A stretch of 64,000 nucleotides of DNA from Leuctra nigra (lineage: Eukaryota > Arthropoda > Insecta > Plecoptera > Leuctridae). Position numbers and translations under genes: made by a program. Shown piece by piece: positions 10,870 through 22,954 of the stretch; the first letter of the stretch is position 1; each line of letters opens with the position of its first letter. The stretch lies in the NCBI GenBank assembly GCA_934045905.1, contig OW203768.1, positions 22,535,060 to 22,599,059 on the forward strand. The letters are read 5' to 3'. Under the pieces are notes generated by a model. That model had not been told where the DNA came from. It made no database searches and worked only from the letters and a program-made list of their open reading frames with translations.

Positions 10870-11018
10870 ATAAACCATTCCAAGCTATGGAATTATTTCA
10901 TTGAACTGCTCTGAATACTCGTAAATAGCCTTATTTTGTTAACAATTACATTGGTAAAAGATATTGATAATAATCGATTAAAAAACTCTTCAAGGTCAAA
11001 CTCACTACCCAGCCGTCT

Positions 11019-11837
11019 TTATTTACATCTCAATTTTTTTTTGTTGATGCGTCTTGTTTCTATAATTTGTTTGCAACGGAACGAATGACCTCCAAAATTC
11101 TGTTTCCATATGAAGTTTTATTTATAAAATATGTGAAGAGTATTTAAAAAAAAACATTGGAGGACCATCTTTCAAAGAAAATTGCGTTGGAATTAATATT
11201 TGGAAATACGATGCATGAATTGCATTCAAAGAAAAGAAAGACTAGATGTTAAAAATATGATGACTATCGCACAGACAAGGAGGCTATACGTAAAGCTGCA
11301 ACATTTGGAATGATATGCAAATAATCTTTTCCTGATCCTCGATCCTCTAACAAACTTGTGATTATAATTACGTAATCTCGGAGGATCGCTAATAAACAAA
11401 ATTACAGGGGTATTTAGTTACGCCACTGGCTACTGTCAGAAGGGGCAACAAGAAGCGATGCACTCGCTGCACTTCTGGTGCAGCTTTCACATCGCCAGAA
11501 GAGAATGCATCTGTGCAATTAGACGTGGTTTTACAACAGCGGACATCATTTGCTGCATCTAATCCATGACATTATCTCCATTCAGATGCGTTCAACGTGA
11601 ACCAGAGACCAAGAGATGACGCAGTGAATGGACCATGAGGATGACTGATGAGTAAGTTGCAGTTTACAGACCTGGAGGTCCAGGGTTTGATCTTTTGGTC
11701 TTCAGAAACATCATCTTCATAACGAAAATCGCACATCTCTATATATTAGCGTTCCGGGTAAAAGAGTTTAGAAGTATTTATTTAGGTACATAATTAAAAA
11801 AAGCAATGCATAATTCAAGCGTTCGAAAGATGCTTGT
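11019..11837. other. Non-coding stretch, nothing recognised
   Basis: No credible coding frame, RNA gene or element boundary was found here. Confidence 0.4.
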
Positions 11838-12112
11838 TTTTTTTGTCTGGGGCTTAACGTCGCACTGTTCTGCAGCGAGGCTAATGACGACGGATGAATG
11901 ATTATGAGGATGATTGGGAGATGATGGTGAAGAGTAGGTAAGGATGGAAGGTGGAAAGGAGGCGGTCGTGGCCTATTGGTAGGGTACCTTCCCAGCATTT
12001 GCCTGTCGACTGAGGGAAAACCACGAAAAAACCCCAGTCAGGAAGGACGACCGCGGGAAACGAACCCGGGCCTCCGGAATACAAGTTCAGAGCGTTAACC
12101 ACTCACCCAACC
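11838..12112 (-). mobile_element. tRNA-derived SINE, near full length
   Basis: On the minus strand it starts with a tRNA-like head: a box-A-like TGGTTAACGCTC and, about 35 nt later, a box-B-like GGTTCGTTTCCCGC. The family body follows (GTCGTCCTTCCTGACTGG, TTCCCTCAGTCGACAGG, GGGAAGGTACCCTACC), then the tail CATTAGCCTCGCTGCAGAAC with GTGCGACGTTAAGCCCCAGA, closing in an A-rich end. This is the best copy for defining the family; other copies lie near 4440, 15945 and 18545-18815. Confidence 0.85.
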
Positions 12113-12714
12113 TAAATGTCTGCATTTGAACTTGGTACACCTACCAAAGCAAGGACAGAACTGACACATACAACTGTCACAGCCTACACTTATATTATTT
12201 GTTTTTCAAATTCAAATAATGACTCAGAAATGGTATTTTCGCTGGTCATATTTTAGAGCCTAACATACACGGAGCAATTTCTTTTTCAACTCTGTGTCAC
12301 ATTTCTGTGTTTCACTTCTCGAAAAAATTAAAAAATGATGTTAAATGAAAAATGGGAATGTAGCACACTATAGCTATGTTCAATGAATTGTACCATGGTA
12401 CTTGGGCTCTATTTAATTTGAACGATTCGCAAAGAAATATTTTTTTTTAACGAGGTTTTCGTTTCGTTTGTATTTGTGAATTCTCTATAATCTAGAATTC
12501 CTTCATTCTAAAATCCTAAAATTCTAAAAGGATCTTTCCCAGTCCCAACTATTCATAGCTTTCACGAACTTCTTTTGTTTTATAGCAATGCAAAAACAAA
12601 AGTTTCCCTCGAGAACGGACCCCGAGGTTGGCACTTTGACTTGACTGGTCAGTTTTAACTTGTAAACGGCAGCAAACCTATTCTTTTTTGTAATTCCTGA
12701 GACAAAAAGAAACT
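12113..12714. other. Non-coding stretch, nothing recognised
   Basis: AT-rich with no feature I can support. Confidence 0.4.
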
Positions 12715-13668
12715 CAGAAACACAGCACAGCTATTCTGCATGGTGTCATTGAAAAAATACGAATTTTTTCCGATCGAGCTGAAATTTTGCACACATACTA
12801 ATATCATTCTAATTTAATCGCGTATAGTTTTTGAAAGCTGGCCTCCGATTGGTTAAAAAATGAAAATATCTCCCGATTGGTCGAAAATCAAAATATGGTC
12901 AGATCAACTTCAAATTTTGCATAGCTATTAAAACTACCATTTTCTATTATTTTACTAATTTTCAGCCCAATCGGTCAAGAAAGTATACACTTATTGACAT
13001 TTTTAACTGTTTTAAATATATTGGTATCGAAATGAATGGGAAACTTGGGCCAAAGCAACTTGGATCTGATTTTCGATGGATAATCGCAGTTTCAATAAAA
13101 AGTAGGTACTTTTATGATGATTGAGTGTATCATAATTCAATAGGGAAGTCTCATGAAATTTTATTCTAGTAAATTTCCATAAATAAACACAAATAATAAT
13201 GACAAATATTTTATTACCTGTGAAATCTTAAATTTTCATTCATAAAAATCGAGTTCAAATATCATAGGATTTTTGGCGGGAAAAACGGCCTGTAACAAGA
13301 ATCAGAACTGTGATGTCATTTCCAAGTCTTGAACATTGTGTTGACATGGGGATTCCCTTGTTGCCATGGCAATATAGCAAACTGTGATGTCATTGCCAAT
13401 TTTCCTGTTTTTAAATGAGAGGAGATCTATCAAACTTTGTAAATTAATTCCATGAGAACTATTTGTCCAACAACAAAAATAATACCACATCTGTGTTCAG
13501 CAACATCTCAACTTTCATAAAATAAATATTATTCTGAATTCAAATCTTCACGAGACTTCCCTATTCAATATGGATGTTACACGTTTTGTGCGTTCCAAAA
13601 TTTCAATTCTAGATGTTGCGCGATCGGGTGCTCGCTCAACTTCGCTTTACACCGAGCGTTTTCCTAGT
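12715..13668 (+). mobile_element. Helitron-like element, diverged copy F
   Basis: The right end is GTGCTCGCTCAACTTCGC followed by TTTACACCGAGCG and TTTTCCTAGT, the family 3' terminus with its hairpin. The interior has TCCGATCGAGCTGAAATTT, GATTGGTTAAAA and TTATTGACATTTTT, in the same order as the fragment at 51066-51390. The left end near 12715 is approximate. No coding region is present. Confidence 0.6.
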
Positions 13669-14929
13669 ATTTTCAAAGTGACTTCGAGTATGTCAAAGAC
13701 TAAAGCTTCACTGAAGATGTACTGACCTGTTGACAATGATACGTTGCCAGGGAGACGAGATGCTGCAGAGACACGTGACCCGTGCCACATGGATCACAGA
13801 GCCGGAACACCTGATAGAGATCCCGCCTGCTCGGTGCAGTTGCATTCCTGCCGCCTGCAGACTGCATTCAATCCACTGCACAAGTCCTGTCATTTGCACA
13901 CGACATACCACCACTCACTGAGTCACTCGTATTACATGCGATCCGCGCTGTGGACGTAGTTTCACTAATAGTAAAAACAATCTGGCTTCAAATGTTATTA
14001 GTGTTGTATAATAAACTCTTTTGGACTACATTTCCTGTTAAATAAATGCGATTTAATTAAAAAAACAATTTAATTAGGTCGAATCATATAATCCAATAAA
14101 TTATTAATTGTGTGGTATTTGTTCAGCTAAATAAACTCGTGAAGAAGTATGTCGAAAACATCTATACATATTTTTTCGATGTATAGTTCTATTTCTATCC
14201 AATAAACTTTATTTCCCAAACAAGATTAGTTTTCAAAATGTTGAAATCTGTAAATAAAACCGTTCCAAATGATATATTAATCAGTCTTCATATAAACCTC
14301 TAAAAATATGACTACTTCATTGCAAAATTGTCCTTGTAAAGAATAATACTCCGACCACAATTGCTCTAAATGAGATAACGAGTGTCACATTGCGTCAACT
14401 CGGGCTGTCACTGTCACTTCACTCCACGGTCGTTTCCGTACTCGAATCAAATCAGGCCGAACCGACGTTACGTATCAATACTTCGGCTAAAGACAAAATA
14501 TTATCACACTTCGGAATGCGACGGGTGCGGATTTGCATATTGGAACACTTCCTAATGTTCAAGATGCATGACAAAAGGCGGTAAATCAGTTCAGTTGACA
14601 TACGCGAGACATCTAGCGGGAGTTCTGTGTACTTCTAGTAGAATTCTGAGCGATATCACTATCTAGCGGGGAAATTGAGAACTATAAGAAACAACAGAGA
14701 TAATTTAAATTTGCTCTGACAGTGACATTCAATTCAATTTATCTGTATTCCTTTACTTCAAAAGGCGACATTCAGATTTTTTATAAATATTTTTTTTAGC
14801 AAGGATTACAAATGTCTTACAGATTACAATCTTTGACAGTGAATGTGACGGAAGTCCTACTCAATCTATGAAATAAAAAATATTTGAAACTGTTGATTTC
14901 AATATTTGTAAAAAAAAAAAAATCTATAG
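13669..14929. other. Mostly unique non-coding DNA
   Basis: A GC-richer patch at 13740-13940 gives 63-71-residue frames on both strands, but without splice signals or recognisable domains. The remainder is AT-rich. Nothing else was recognised. Confidence 0.4.
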
Positions 14930-15105
14930 AACACAAACCCCCAACCAGCCATCCCAGTCTCTCTGGCCCAACGGTAGCTGCCCAGACTTGAACGTCGAGA
15001 TACAGATAAAAAGTGGACGGAGGTCACCCATCCAACTACTGGCCCCGCTCGATGCAAAATCCTTTATAACGATTAGCAACCCCCACTCTGGTTGCATTGC
15101 AATTT
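14930..15105 (-). mobile_element. 5S-derived SINE, diverged fragment
   Basis: The reverse complement contains GGTTGCTAATCG, then CATCGAGCGGGGCCAGTAG and TTGGATGGGTGACC. This is the 5S box C region found in the SINEs at 6631 and 40505, and TGGGCCAGAGAGACTGGG follows as in those copies. It is older and shorter. Confidence 0.7.
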
Positions 15106-15389
15106 TATGTAGGTACTCTACACAGCAGCAATGTTTGTAAAACAAACAAAATTGTAATAAAAATCTGTAATTTACTCTTATACAGATAACAACATAATGT
15201 GAATTTAATTCTTTTAAACCCCCGATTACTCTGTCCTGATAACGGATGCAGACAGCTGCTACTCTATCAAAGTAAATATTAAATCACATGATAAGATATC
15301 GTTGCTATGAGCGTGATACTTACATCCGTTCAACATCCAATCTGCATTCATTCCTTCACAACAGCACAAGTAACATAGTTGTTATTGTC

Positions 15390-15546
15390 GCAATCTACAA
15401 AGTCCGATCGAGTGTATTGTGCTAAATCGACGACTTATTCTACCGCACGGCACGGCAAGTAATAGTAGCTGCTAGCCACTAGCGTGCACCAATAGTGACA
15501 GAGTACTGCTGGATACACTGCTAGATTACCGTGGGAACATCTTTCA
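15390..15546 (+). other. Possible 5' exon ending in a strong splice donor
   Basis: A GC-richer stretch with repeated CTGCTAG-type phrases ends CTTTCAAG|GTAAGCAG at 15546, which is close to the consensus donor. No coding frame is convincing, so it would be a 5'UTR exon if real. No matching acceptor can be assigned. This is a weak candidate. Confidence 0.2.
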
Positions 15547-15944
15547 AGGTAAGCAGGGTATTGTTGGGAATATGCAGATTATGTTATGTTAGTGCAGCAA
15601 AACTAAGAATCATTTCCTGTCGTTTATTCATCCTTTGGGAGAATTGCTCTTAGAATGATTATTCTCATTTTACTGCTCGATAATTATTAATATGTTTCAT
15701 AATTGAATTAAATTGCACGATAGATAGAGGTACACTTGCCCAAATTAAAACGGTATTCGAATAAAGGAGTGTCTGAAAAGAGATTGAGCATCATCTAACT
15801 CTTTGAGTTGAGCTCTGATTTGATTGATAATAACAAGGATTCATTGTCAAAAGGAACCTGATCAGCGGCCAATCCGTTTCGTTCAAATACGTTTTTACTT
15901 TGGCCAAGACATACGTCAGTGTGCTGATAACTACCATTGCAATT

Positions 15945-16170
15945 TGCAAGGTACAAGTTGGCTCAGGCAGTATCGCTATGGTTTGCACTTCGGAGGTCCC
16001 GGATTCGATTCCCACTTCTGTTCTTCATCTGAGATTGTCGTGTTTAAGACAAATGCGTGGAAGGTTCTTTACTAATAAGCCACGTCCGCCACCTTCCCCC
16101 AGTCCATACATAGCTATTCCATTAGCCTAGTTGCAGAAAGGTGCGACGTTAAACATCAAAATATAGACAC
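15945..16170 (+). mobile_element. tRNA-derived SINE
   Basis: The box-B-like GGATTCGATTCCCAC at about 16000 is followed by GCGTGGAAGGTTC, CCACGTCCGCCACC and the family tail CATTAGCCTAGTTGCAG with GTGCGACGTTAAAC. The order matches the SINE at 11838-12112. The 83- and 76-residue frames across it are artefacts. Confidence 0.75.
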
Positions 16171-16289
16171 ATTGACAAAGCATGGAGGAAACCGAATAAA
16201 ATGGATAATTCAACTGACATTTGAATTCCTAATTGCCTTGATTAATGTAGAAATATTGTTATTTTCTCCTATGTTAGGTAGAGCAATGG

Positions 16290-17270
16290 TAGAGGAAAGG
16301 GAGAGATAAAGGATCCTTGCTATGTTCAGATGAGTCAGTAATGTTTAACATTTTAATCCGATATGACATCATCTTACAACTTTTTAAAATATTACATCAG
16401 CCTAAAAACTCATCCTGAACGCAAGAATGAACGCGAAACAGATGTCCTTTATTTCATCATTCTTGTAACCTAACCATTTTTTCAATATTATCCCAAAATC
16501 TTTCCCGAAAAAAAAAATACAAAAAAATGTTACGATAATGGCTCCCCCCCTCCCCCCCCCCCCCCTCCAACACCCCAAACTTCATCAGATGAAACATATT
16601 TTCCGGTCACCACCTTCCCCACTCTGTAATCTTTTGGAAATAAAAACTACAATTAATGCCCCTGGCAATCATGTGAGGGCAGGAGTACTGGCGTCGAACC
16701 CAGACCCTGCCAGCTGTTAGCGCTGAGGTCAGAACAATGAATGAACATCAATTGGTTGAAATGCGAGTCATCGTCGTCCCTGCATTAGAATTCATCAGTC
16801 GGTCTCAGCATGGCGCTCTGATAGTTACTACACTGTCACAGAGACAAGTTAGACGTTCAACAAGACAGTGAGGGACATTTTATAACACTCGTCTTCATTC
16901 TTCATATACGTAAGTATCACAGCAGATTACTTATTTGTATAACCATGCTTATTTATTTTACAAGTGTATCGAATAATAAATTATGCCAAGGAACTGAAAG
17001 CAAAGTTATCAATAATAAACTGTAGTAAAATCATTGGACGTCGTTGAGAGTAAATCATCAAGTGATGTAAAGAATACAATTAAAAGGTGGCTCATCCAAT
17101 CGGACATGGTCTCAGATTTTCATAATTTTTTGCCTACTTATTGATAATCATGCCATACACAATCCTTGAAAAAATTAAACACTTCTCGTGTCTAGTTTTT
17201 TAGATAAATTGAGTTTTCTTCCCCATGTTATCTTATGGCAGACAAGTAAAATCGTGTCACATTTAGGCTA
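16290..17270. other. Low-complexity and non-coding stretch
   Basis: It contains C-rich runs at 16543-16567 and a minus-strand box-B-like sequence near 16690 (GGGTTCGACGCC) that could be a SINE remnant. No gene was recognised. Confidence 0.35.
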
Positions 17271-18199
17271 ACTAGGAAAACGCTCTGAGTAACGCGTTGA
17301 TGAGCGAGCACGGATATGCGCAACACCTCGAACCGAAATTCTGTCTATCTAAAATGTCATTAAAAGCCAATCGTTCTAGAATTTCGTAACAGACTTGTAA
17401 AAATCTCAAAAAATTCCTAAAATATTGGTCCAAATATGCAAAGTTTTAAGTTGATAGATTAAACCTTTATGATTGAACTGTTCCGTGTTAATTTTCAAAA
17501 ATCACAGGATCTCCTTAACAAATATACCTGGGGCCACTCATCTGATATAAGTAAGTCTACACAATATCAGATCGATCTGTTAAACGGTCATTATCAGTTT
17601 CATATGCGTTTGAAAGTTTCTGCTCTAACTACCTTGCCTTGAACTGAAGAGTCGAAGTCGCCGTGAATTTGACAGCCAACACGCAAATAGTCCGTAAAAT
17701 GTCAATAACTTTTGGATTTAAGCACAGATTAGTATGAAAATTTTCAAAAATGCAGATAATGTTGGTCCTAACCATCATGCGAAGTTATAAGTTGATCGTT
17801 CAATCGGTTCTAGTTTAAATTTCAAAAAACACAGGAAAGATGGTTTTAAATTTTAACCAATGGGAGGATTTGGCTGAAACTTTTTATGATTGGGTACAAT
17901 GTTGGTTGATATGACTATGGTAAATTTCAAATTGATCGGACCAACCAATCGAAAGATAATTTTTTTTTAATTTGAACCAATCAGGGAATTTCAAAAAAAT
18001 TAGAGACAGCAAATCTCATATTTGGTCTGGACATGTGTGCAAAATTTCAGTTTGATCGAATAAACGGTGCGACCTGTATACGAGCAGACGACAGACAAAC
18101 AAAAAAACAAACAAAAAAAAAATAAAAAAAAAAAAATAAAAAAATAACAGAGGTCCGTGCCAAAAGAGCCAAAAGGAGACGCTCGCTTCGCTCGCTCAA
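17271..18199 (-). mobile_element. Helitron-like element, copy C
   Basis: On the minus strand it starts TTGAGCGAGCGAAGCGAGCG and ends GTTTTCCTAGT at 17271. The interior matches copies A and B in order, for example TGACATTTTACGG and ATTTTAACCAATGGGAGG. An A-rich tract at about 18110-18147 lies near its 5' end, as in the other copies. The 114-residue minus-strand frame here is a chance frame. Confidence 0.75.
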
Positions 18200-18544
18200 T
18201 AATGAAGATCTAATTTTTATGTAGTCCCAACTTTGATCAAAAAACTTGTTTTCTGGTAGATATATGGATATCCTATTAGGGAAAAAATTGAAAACAATAC
18301 CAACGTGTGCTATTTTAGAAGTTATAAGCAAAAAACGCAATGATTTTCCTATACCTCCTGTGTTAAAGTTTTGGTTATTCTCGGAAGGCAATAATTTTAA
18401 ACCTCGCTGTAAGACAGGAGTTGCAAGTTAAATGACATTTTATGATTTGTTTATACTTAAATAGAGTTCAAATGTTGAAGAAAGTAATTCATGACGGTAA
18501 TTTCAAAAAATAAATATTTTGGAATGTTCGATCGGTTGAGCCAC

Positions 18545-18815
18545 GTTGTGGTTTTTAATAGGCTAATCCATCGCCATTAGCCTCGCTGCAGAACAGTGCG
18601 ACGTTAAACCCCAGACAAAAAAATAGGCTAATGATGGAATGATGATAAAGAATAGGTAAATATGACCGGTAGGAAGGAGACAGTCGTACGTGGTACATTA
18701 GTAAACTGAGGGAATCTATGCAATCCTCGGTCAAGATGGACGACTTGTGAATCGAACCCGGGACCTATAGAGTGCAAGTCAAGAGCGTTGATGCCTGAGC
18801 CAACGTGATCGGTGC
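18545..18815. mobile_element. Two SINE fragments joined tail to tail
   Basis: At 18560-18625 the + strand shows the family tail CATTAGCCTCGCTGCAGAAC...GACGTTAAACCCCAGAC ending in A residues. From about 18630 to 18810 the minus strand shows a head with a box-B-like GGTTCGATTCACAAG and part of the body. The two share or abut their tails. Confidence 0.6.
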
Positions 18816-19065
18816 AGAATCATGAAGACTGCGTTGTAAATTTGTTGACAGAAATATTGAACAAAATTAGTGGTCAGAGCTTCTGCAAATAGAATAGAAA
18901 ACAACGTTGCATTAAAAAAAAATTAAATTCTGTAAAATGTGATGAGTTTTATGAATAAAATGTAGGTATACACCATGCGTAGAGATACTTATACCATGGG
19001 TACACGACATATTAAAGCAAATTAAGAATACAGGCAAAGATGTTAAGAATACTCCGAGTTTTAAT

Positions 19066-20126
19066 TAAGCGAGCGTCTTTACTTGACTCTTCTCTGTGTG
19101 TGTGTGTGTTTGTTTGTTTGTTTGTTTGTTTTTTGTCGCGTCAACCCAAGTCGCACCAGAGGGTTATTCTAAATTCCCTTGTCGTCTCGTTTCACGTGAT
19201 ACGGGCTCTCTAGTCTCTGCACACTGGAGTGCTATCTATTTAACATGGTAGTAACGCCGTATCAATTGATACGAGACGACAAGGGAATTTAGAATAACCC
19301 TCCAGTCAACGGATCAATCTGAAATTTGGCACACATCTTCATCTCATTCTAACTTGGACCTGTATAGTTTTTTTAGAAATCCGTCCATAAATAAAAAAAA
19401 AACATGTATTTTCATTAAACATGAGGTTCAAGGAGTCTGTTGCGGCCGCTCAAAACGTGGAGGCGGCAGGGCAGCTGCCTGAACGTATTATTGTTAGAAA
19501 ACGTATCAATTATTACAATGATTGTTATTTTTAGTTAGTTTACATGCGTGGGTGTATATACCTATATAGTTTTTATATTATTTGCTTGAAGAAGAGTATG
19601 ACTTATTGTTTATTGGAGTTTTCATATATATGAAGCATTTTTTCATTCCTTGCAAAGACTAAGAACACTATTTGTCGACAGACGAAAGTTATGATTAATT
19701 GCAGAAATAGATTGGTTGTTTCATATAGAGATTGTGTTTACCTACAAAATTTGATTTTAAATCGATAAGTTTCTTAGTTCATAAAACGTTTGAGGTAGTT
19801 ACGCTCAATACAGAAGGGGAAGTAATGACTGTTTGGATAGGTAATTCTAATTTTTAAATATATTTTTGCTCATACATTTAGCTAATTGCCTATTACACAA
19901 ATACACAATTACTCAGCTAATGTTTTAATTATTTTTGTAACTTTTAATAAATTTAATTTGTTTAATATTTTCGAGTGTAATTTTTACTAAGTTGCAAAAG
20001 CATGTGTTGCAGTCATTCTTTTTATTATTTGAGTGGATTGTTGCAGTGTTTTAGGTAATTTTGATTCGAAATGTTGCACGTACCGGTGCTCGCTTATCAA
20101 CGCGTTACACCGAGCGTTTTCCTAGT
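19066..20126 (+). mobile_element. Helitron-like element, copy G (with MITE insertion)
   Basis: It begins near TTAAGCGAGCGTC and ends ACACCGAGCGTTTTCCTAGT at 20126. The interior includes the early motif GATCAATCTGAAATTTGGCA. A short foldback MITE at 19160-19301 splits the 5' part. The simple repeat (GT)n(TTTG)n at about 19097-19132 lies near its start. Confidence 0.6.
19160..19301. mobile_element. 142-bp MITE with CCAG target duplication
   Basis: The ends are inverted repeats of at least 30 bp that start AGGGTTATTCTAAATTCCC. The direct repeat CCAG flanks both sides (19156-19159 and 19302-19305), consistent with a 4-bp target duplication. It interrupts Helitron-like copy G. Confidence 0.8.
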
Positions 20127-20639
20127 ATTTGCAATGTAGTCCTTTCTTATGATATAATTTTGTAATTTAAAAACACATCGTCTAGTATATTATCGTCTAG
20201 TATCGTCTATATTCGTAACGTATTTATTAGTAATAGAACTAAATATACACTTTTAGATTGGTCTCATCAAGAGGTGTCCAACGATATGTTACAACATAAT
20301 TCCAAGTCAACGAATCGCTTGTGAAACACAGACGCTGGATCCTTTTGCGCTGGACCAAGTTCACAATCTTCCTATCCCCGCATTGACATCTCTCATCCTC
20401 AGTCGCCACAACGCCGAGTACCATCGTCGCTACGCTGCGCGGACTTGACCGAGGATCCAGATTTCGCATAAGTACCCCTTTTCCCATCCATAGCCGAAGA
20501 TTACCGAAAGAAATTCGAACTTCGTGAATGGGTCAAAGCATTCGCTTTTGTAACCTTGTTTGTGATTGGCAATAAGAAATTTCCTTAAAACTTGACTGTG
20601 ATTGGCAGCTGCAGACTTTCTGTCTCCATTTTGTGTTTT

Positions 20640-20797
20640 CTGCTTTGCGCACCCTCGAGGCTCGCTCGCCCGCGGCACAGTCAGCACAGACTTTCAAGTG
20701 AACGGTTGTGGAGTTGGAGTGTTCTTTGCAAAGTTTAGACGAAGTTAAGATCAGAGATGTCGGACGAAGTGTATAGTGGAATGTGGCTGCCATTTAG
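20640..20797 (+). CDS. Candidate first coding exon of an unidentified gene
   Basis: A GC-rich patch (CTCGAGGCTCGCTCGCCCGC) leads into GCACAGTCAGCACAGAC, with an initiator-like TCAG, and then an ATG at 20757 in fair context. The frame reads MSDEVYSGMWLPF over 13 codons plus two nucleotides before a donor, TTTAG|GTAAAT, at 20797. An acidic MSDE start, a CpG-rich leader and a donor together suggest a real 5' exon. No continuing exon could be matched and I do not recognise the protein. It could be chance. Confidence 0.3.
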
Positions 20798-21161
20798 GTA
20801 AATACAAATCGAGTTTTGTTTCTTTTAATCATCACCTGTAGTATAAAGGTAATATTTCAAACATAGGCACATGAGATGCTTCTCGTGTGACAGTGATAGG
20901 AGACTCGCATTTCATAAATGCATGCACATTTGGTCAACTGTTTTACTGAATTGTATTGCTCGTATCAATCGGACATAATTTATTTCTTTGAGACGATTTC
21001 TCATGTCAGTTTAACTCACTAATCAGTAAACACTAATCAATAATCATACATTGGCCGGCGGAATTTAAGTACAAATATATGGTACCTGTGACCTCAATCA
21101 AACTTTTCATTTGACATACCTACCTATTGCCAATATGATATAACTGCAAATTGAAAAGATT

Positions 21162-21233
21162 TGCCTACTGTGGGGATCGAACCCACGTCCCTGAATTGCC
21201 GGTCCAGTGCTCTAACCACTAAGCTAAGCAGGC
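21162..21233 (-). tRNA. tRNA-like sequence, GGC loop, probably SINE-derived
   Basis: On the minus strand all stems close: acceptor GCCTGCT with AGTAGGC, D arm GCTT/GAGC, anticodon stem CTGGA/TTCAG, T arm GTGGG TTCGATC CCCAC. The loop is CCGGCAA, so the anticodon would be GGC, again with C instead of T at position 33, exactly as at 2695. Downstream on the minus strand lies unrelated sequence, and CAACTGTCATCATCAGATTG lies on the far side. The shared odd loop suggests a common SINE ancestor, but this copy is structurally good enough that it could be transcribed. Confidence 0.55.
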
Positions 21234-22050
21234 TATTCAATCTGCAGTGGTTTTGTTCCATATAAACTGTATTTCTACAGTCCGAGACGCGTGATGAAGA
21301 GGTCAGAAGACCGTGGAATCCTTTCCACGTTTGACAACTGACATTCACCTTCTCGTATGGATTTTTCTCATACGATGAGTACCTATAGGTGACTAATGTG
21401 GTTTTTTCTGATGACCTCAGATAGGGTGATGATAAATATATATAAGAAAACTCATTTTCGGTATTATGCCAAGCGATATTTAATAGTGCAATAACGTTTC
21501 GACAGTATTGCAACTGTCATCATCAGATTGCCAAAACTTTATATATATATATATATACCTAGTATTACCAAATTTTTTTGTACCTATTCATAGTGATAGA
21601 TCGCTGTTTCAATGAAAATGGTAACTTTTTGTTGATAAGTGGATCATATTTCAATTCAATGTGGATATGTTTTCTGAGTGTTACGAAACAACGAGATTTC
21701 TGTTCGAGATTGTGCTCGTGCCGGTGCTCGCTCATCAACACGTTACACCGAGCGTTTTCCTAGTATCTATTGATACTACCACTATTTTTACGCTATGAAT
21801 GGTGTGATGCATTTTAATATTTTGCCGTCTTGATTTAGATTGTAAAATTTGAAGAAGAATTCTATGATTTTGATCATAATTTTGTTTGTAAGCCCTGAAA
21901 ATAATACCATTAACTTAATTATGATAGGTATTATTTTACAAAGGTTATAAAATATAATTCTCAAGCTCAAAATATATGTTTTTAAACCAGCAACTAACCG
22001 ACATTTGTAGACATGACTCTTTCCAAGAAATGAAATTCACAGAAAATGTA
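21234..22050. other. Repeat remnants: TA microsatellite and Helitron-like 3' end
   Basis: It contains a (TA)n run at about 21539-21557. The Helitron-like 3' terminus GTGCTCGCTCATCAACACG...GAGCGTTTTCCTAGT ends at 21764. No gene was recognised; the 129-residue minus frame overlaps the tRNA-like sequence and is not credible. Confidence 0.5.
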
Positions 22051-22797
22051 GCGCGTACGCCGAGCGCGTCTTTCCATACCCTAATCGAGCCCAACTCAAT
22101 ACAACTGTTTAGAGACTTAAAGAACTGAACAAAATATTTTCTATCAATTCAAATTATTTTGTGTCGTCCTTCTAGTGACTTCCTACTGTAAATTCTTAGT
22201 ACCTTAGGTAGTTACCTAAGCACCTAAACACCTGGTACCTGTTTTGTAACACAAAAACACTTATTAAAAACCATCTTAAATTGGTGTATTGGACCTACAA
22301 TAAACCTAGCTGACAATATCAGAGAATCTATTCTGATCAAAAACATTCGTTGGTATTAATGCGAAGTCCAAAAGTAGTTGGTACTTCTGCGTAGACCTAT
22401 GGGGTTGACCTGAAATATTGGTCTTAATTTAATTTTCATGATTATTATAATTATTGATTAAAGCCAACCTCTTCTGCTCATTTTGTTTCGCCTTGCTTAT
22501 AATCAAATGCATTTTTGTCTCGTGTCCGAATTTTGTTTTCCAGAAATTTGTATCTCCTTATAAAGTGTTTAAATCTCTTTCCGAACAACGTTCTTAACTT
22601 TCAAACTGTCAACAATTACGTGAGTAAAACCTCCAATATTGATGAGACACCTCACTTATCTGCTTCATTATGAATGGGAGTGTTAGAATGTTTGGTTATA
22701 ACGAATAGATTCGGCTTTAAATGCGCGTAAAATGCAAAAAATCAAATCAATGAGTTGGGCTCGATTAGGGTATGGAAAGACGCTGCCCGCGTAGGTG
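22051..22797. mobile_element. MITE-like element with ~45-bp inverted ends
   Basis: The left end GCGCGTACGCCGAGCGCGTC continues with TTTCCATACCCTAATCGAG. Its reverse complement (CTCGATTAGGGTATGGAAAG then ACGCTGCCCGCG) ends at about 22797. The interior has no long frame. Target duplications are not obvious. Confidence 0.55.
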
Positions 22798-22954
22798 TTC
22801 TGATTGTTGACATTTTGTCTGAAGGTCTGTTCTCGCGCGACAGCATTGTTGCCGTTGGTCTAATAATGGTTTTGCATCTGATTGGTGTTTGCATTGTTGA
22901 AACAACAATTAGCTACATGCTCAACAATAGGTGGATTGTTTAATCTAGAATTCA

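Larger units (their letters stand above)
7851..11018. mobile_element. Large composite with terminal inverted repeats
   Basis: The left flank (7851-7925 continuing at 8831-8900) and the right flank (about 10868-11018, reverse complemented) are about 85-90% alike over roughly 145 bp. Shared phrases include GAAGAGTTTTTTAATCGAT, CAATATCTTTTACCAATG and ACGAGTATTCAGA. The left arm is interrupted by a Helitron-like copy and the right arm is not. The interior is the CRE/ETS/YY1-rich repeat (8994-10869). It may be one old DNA transposon colonised by later insertions. No transposase is visible. Confidence 0.55.
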
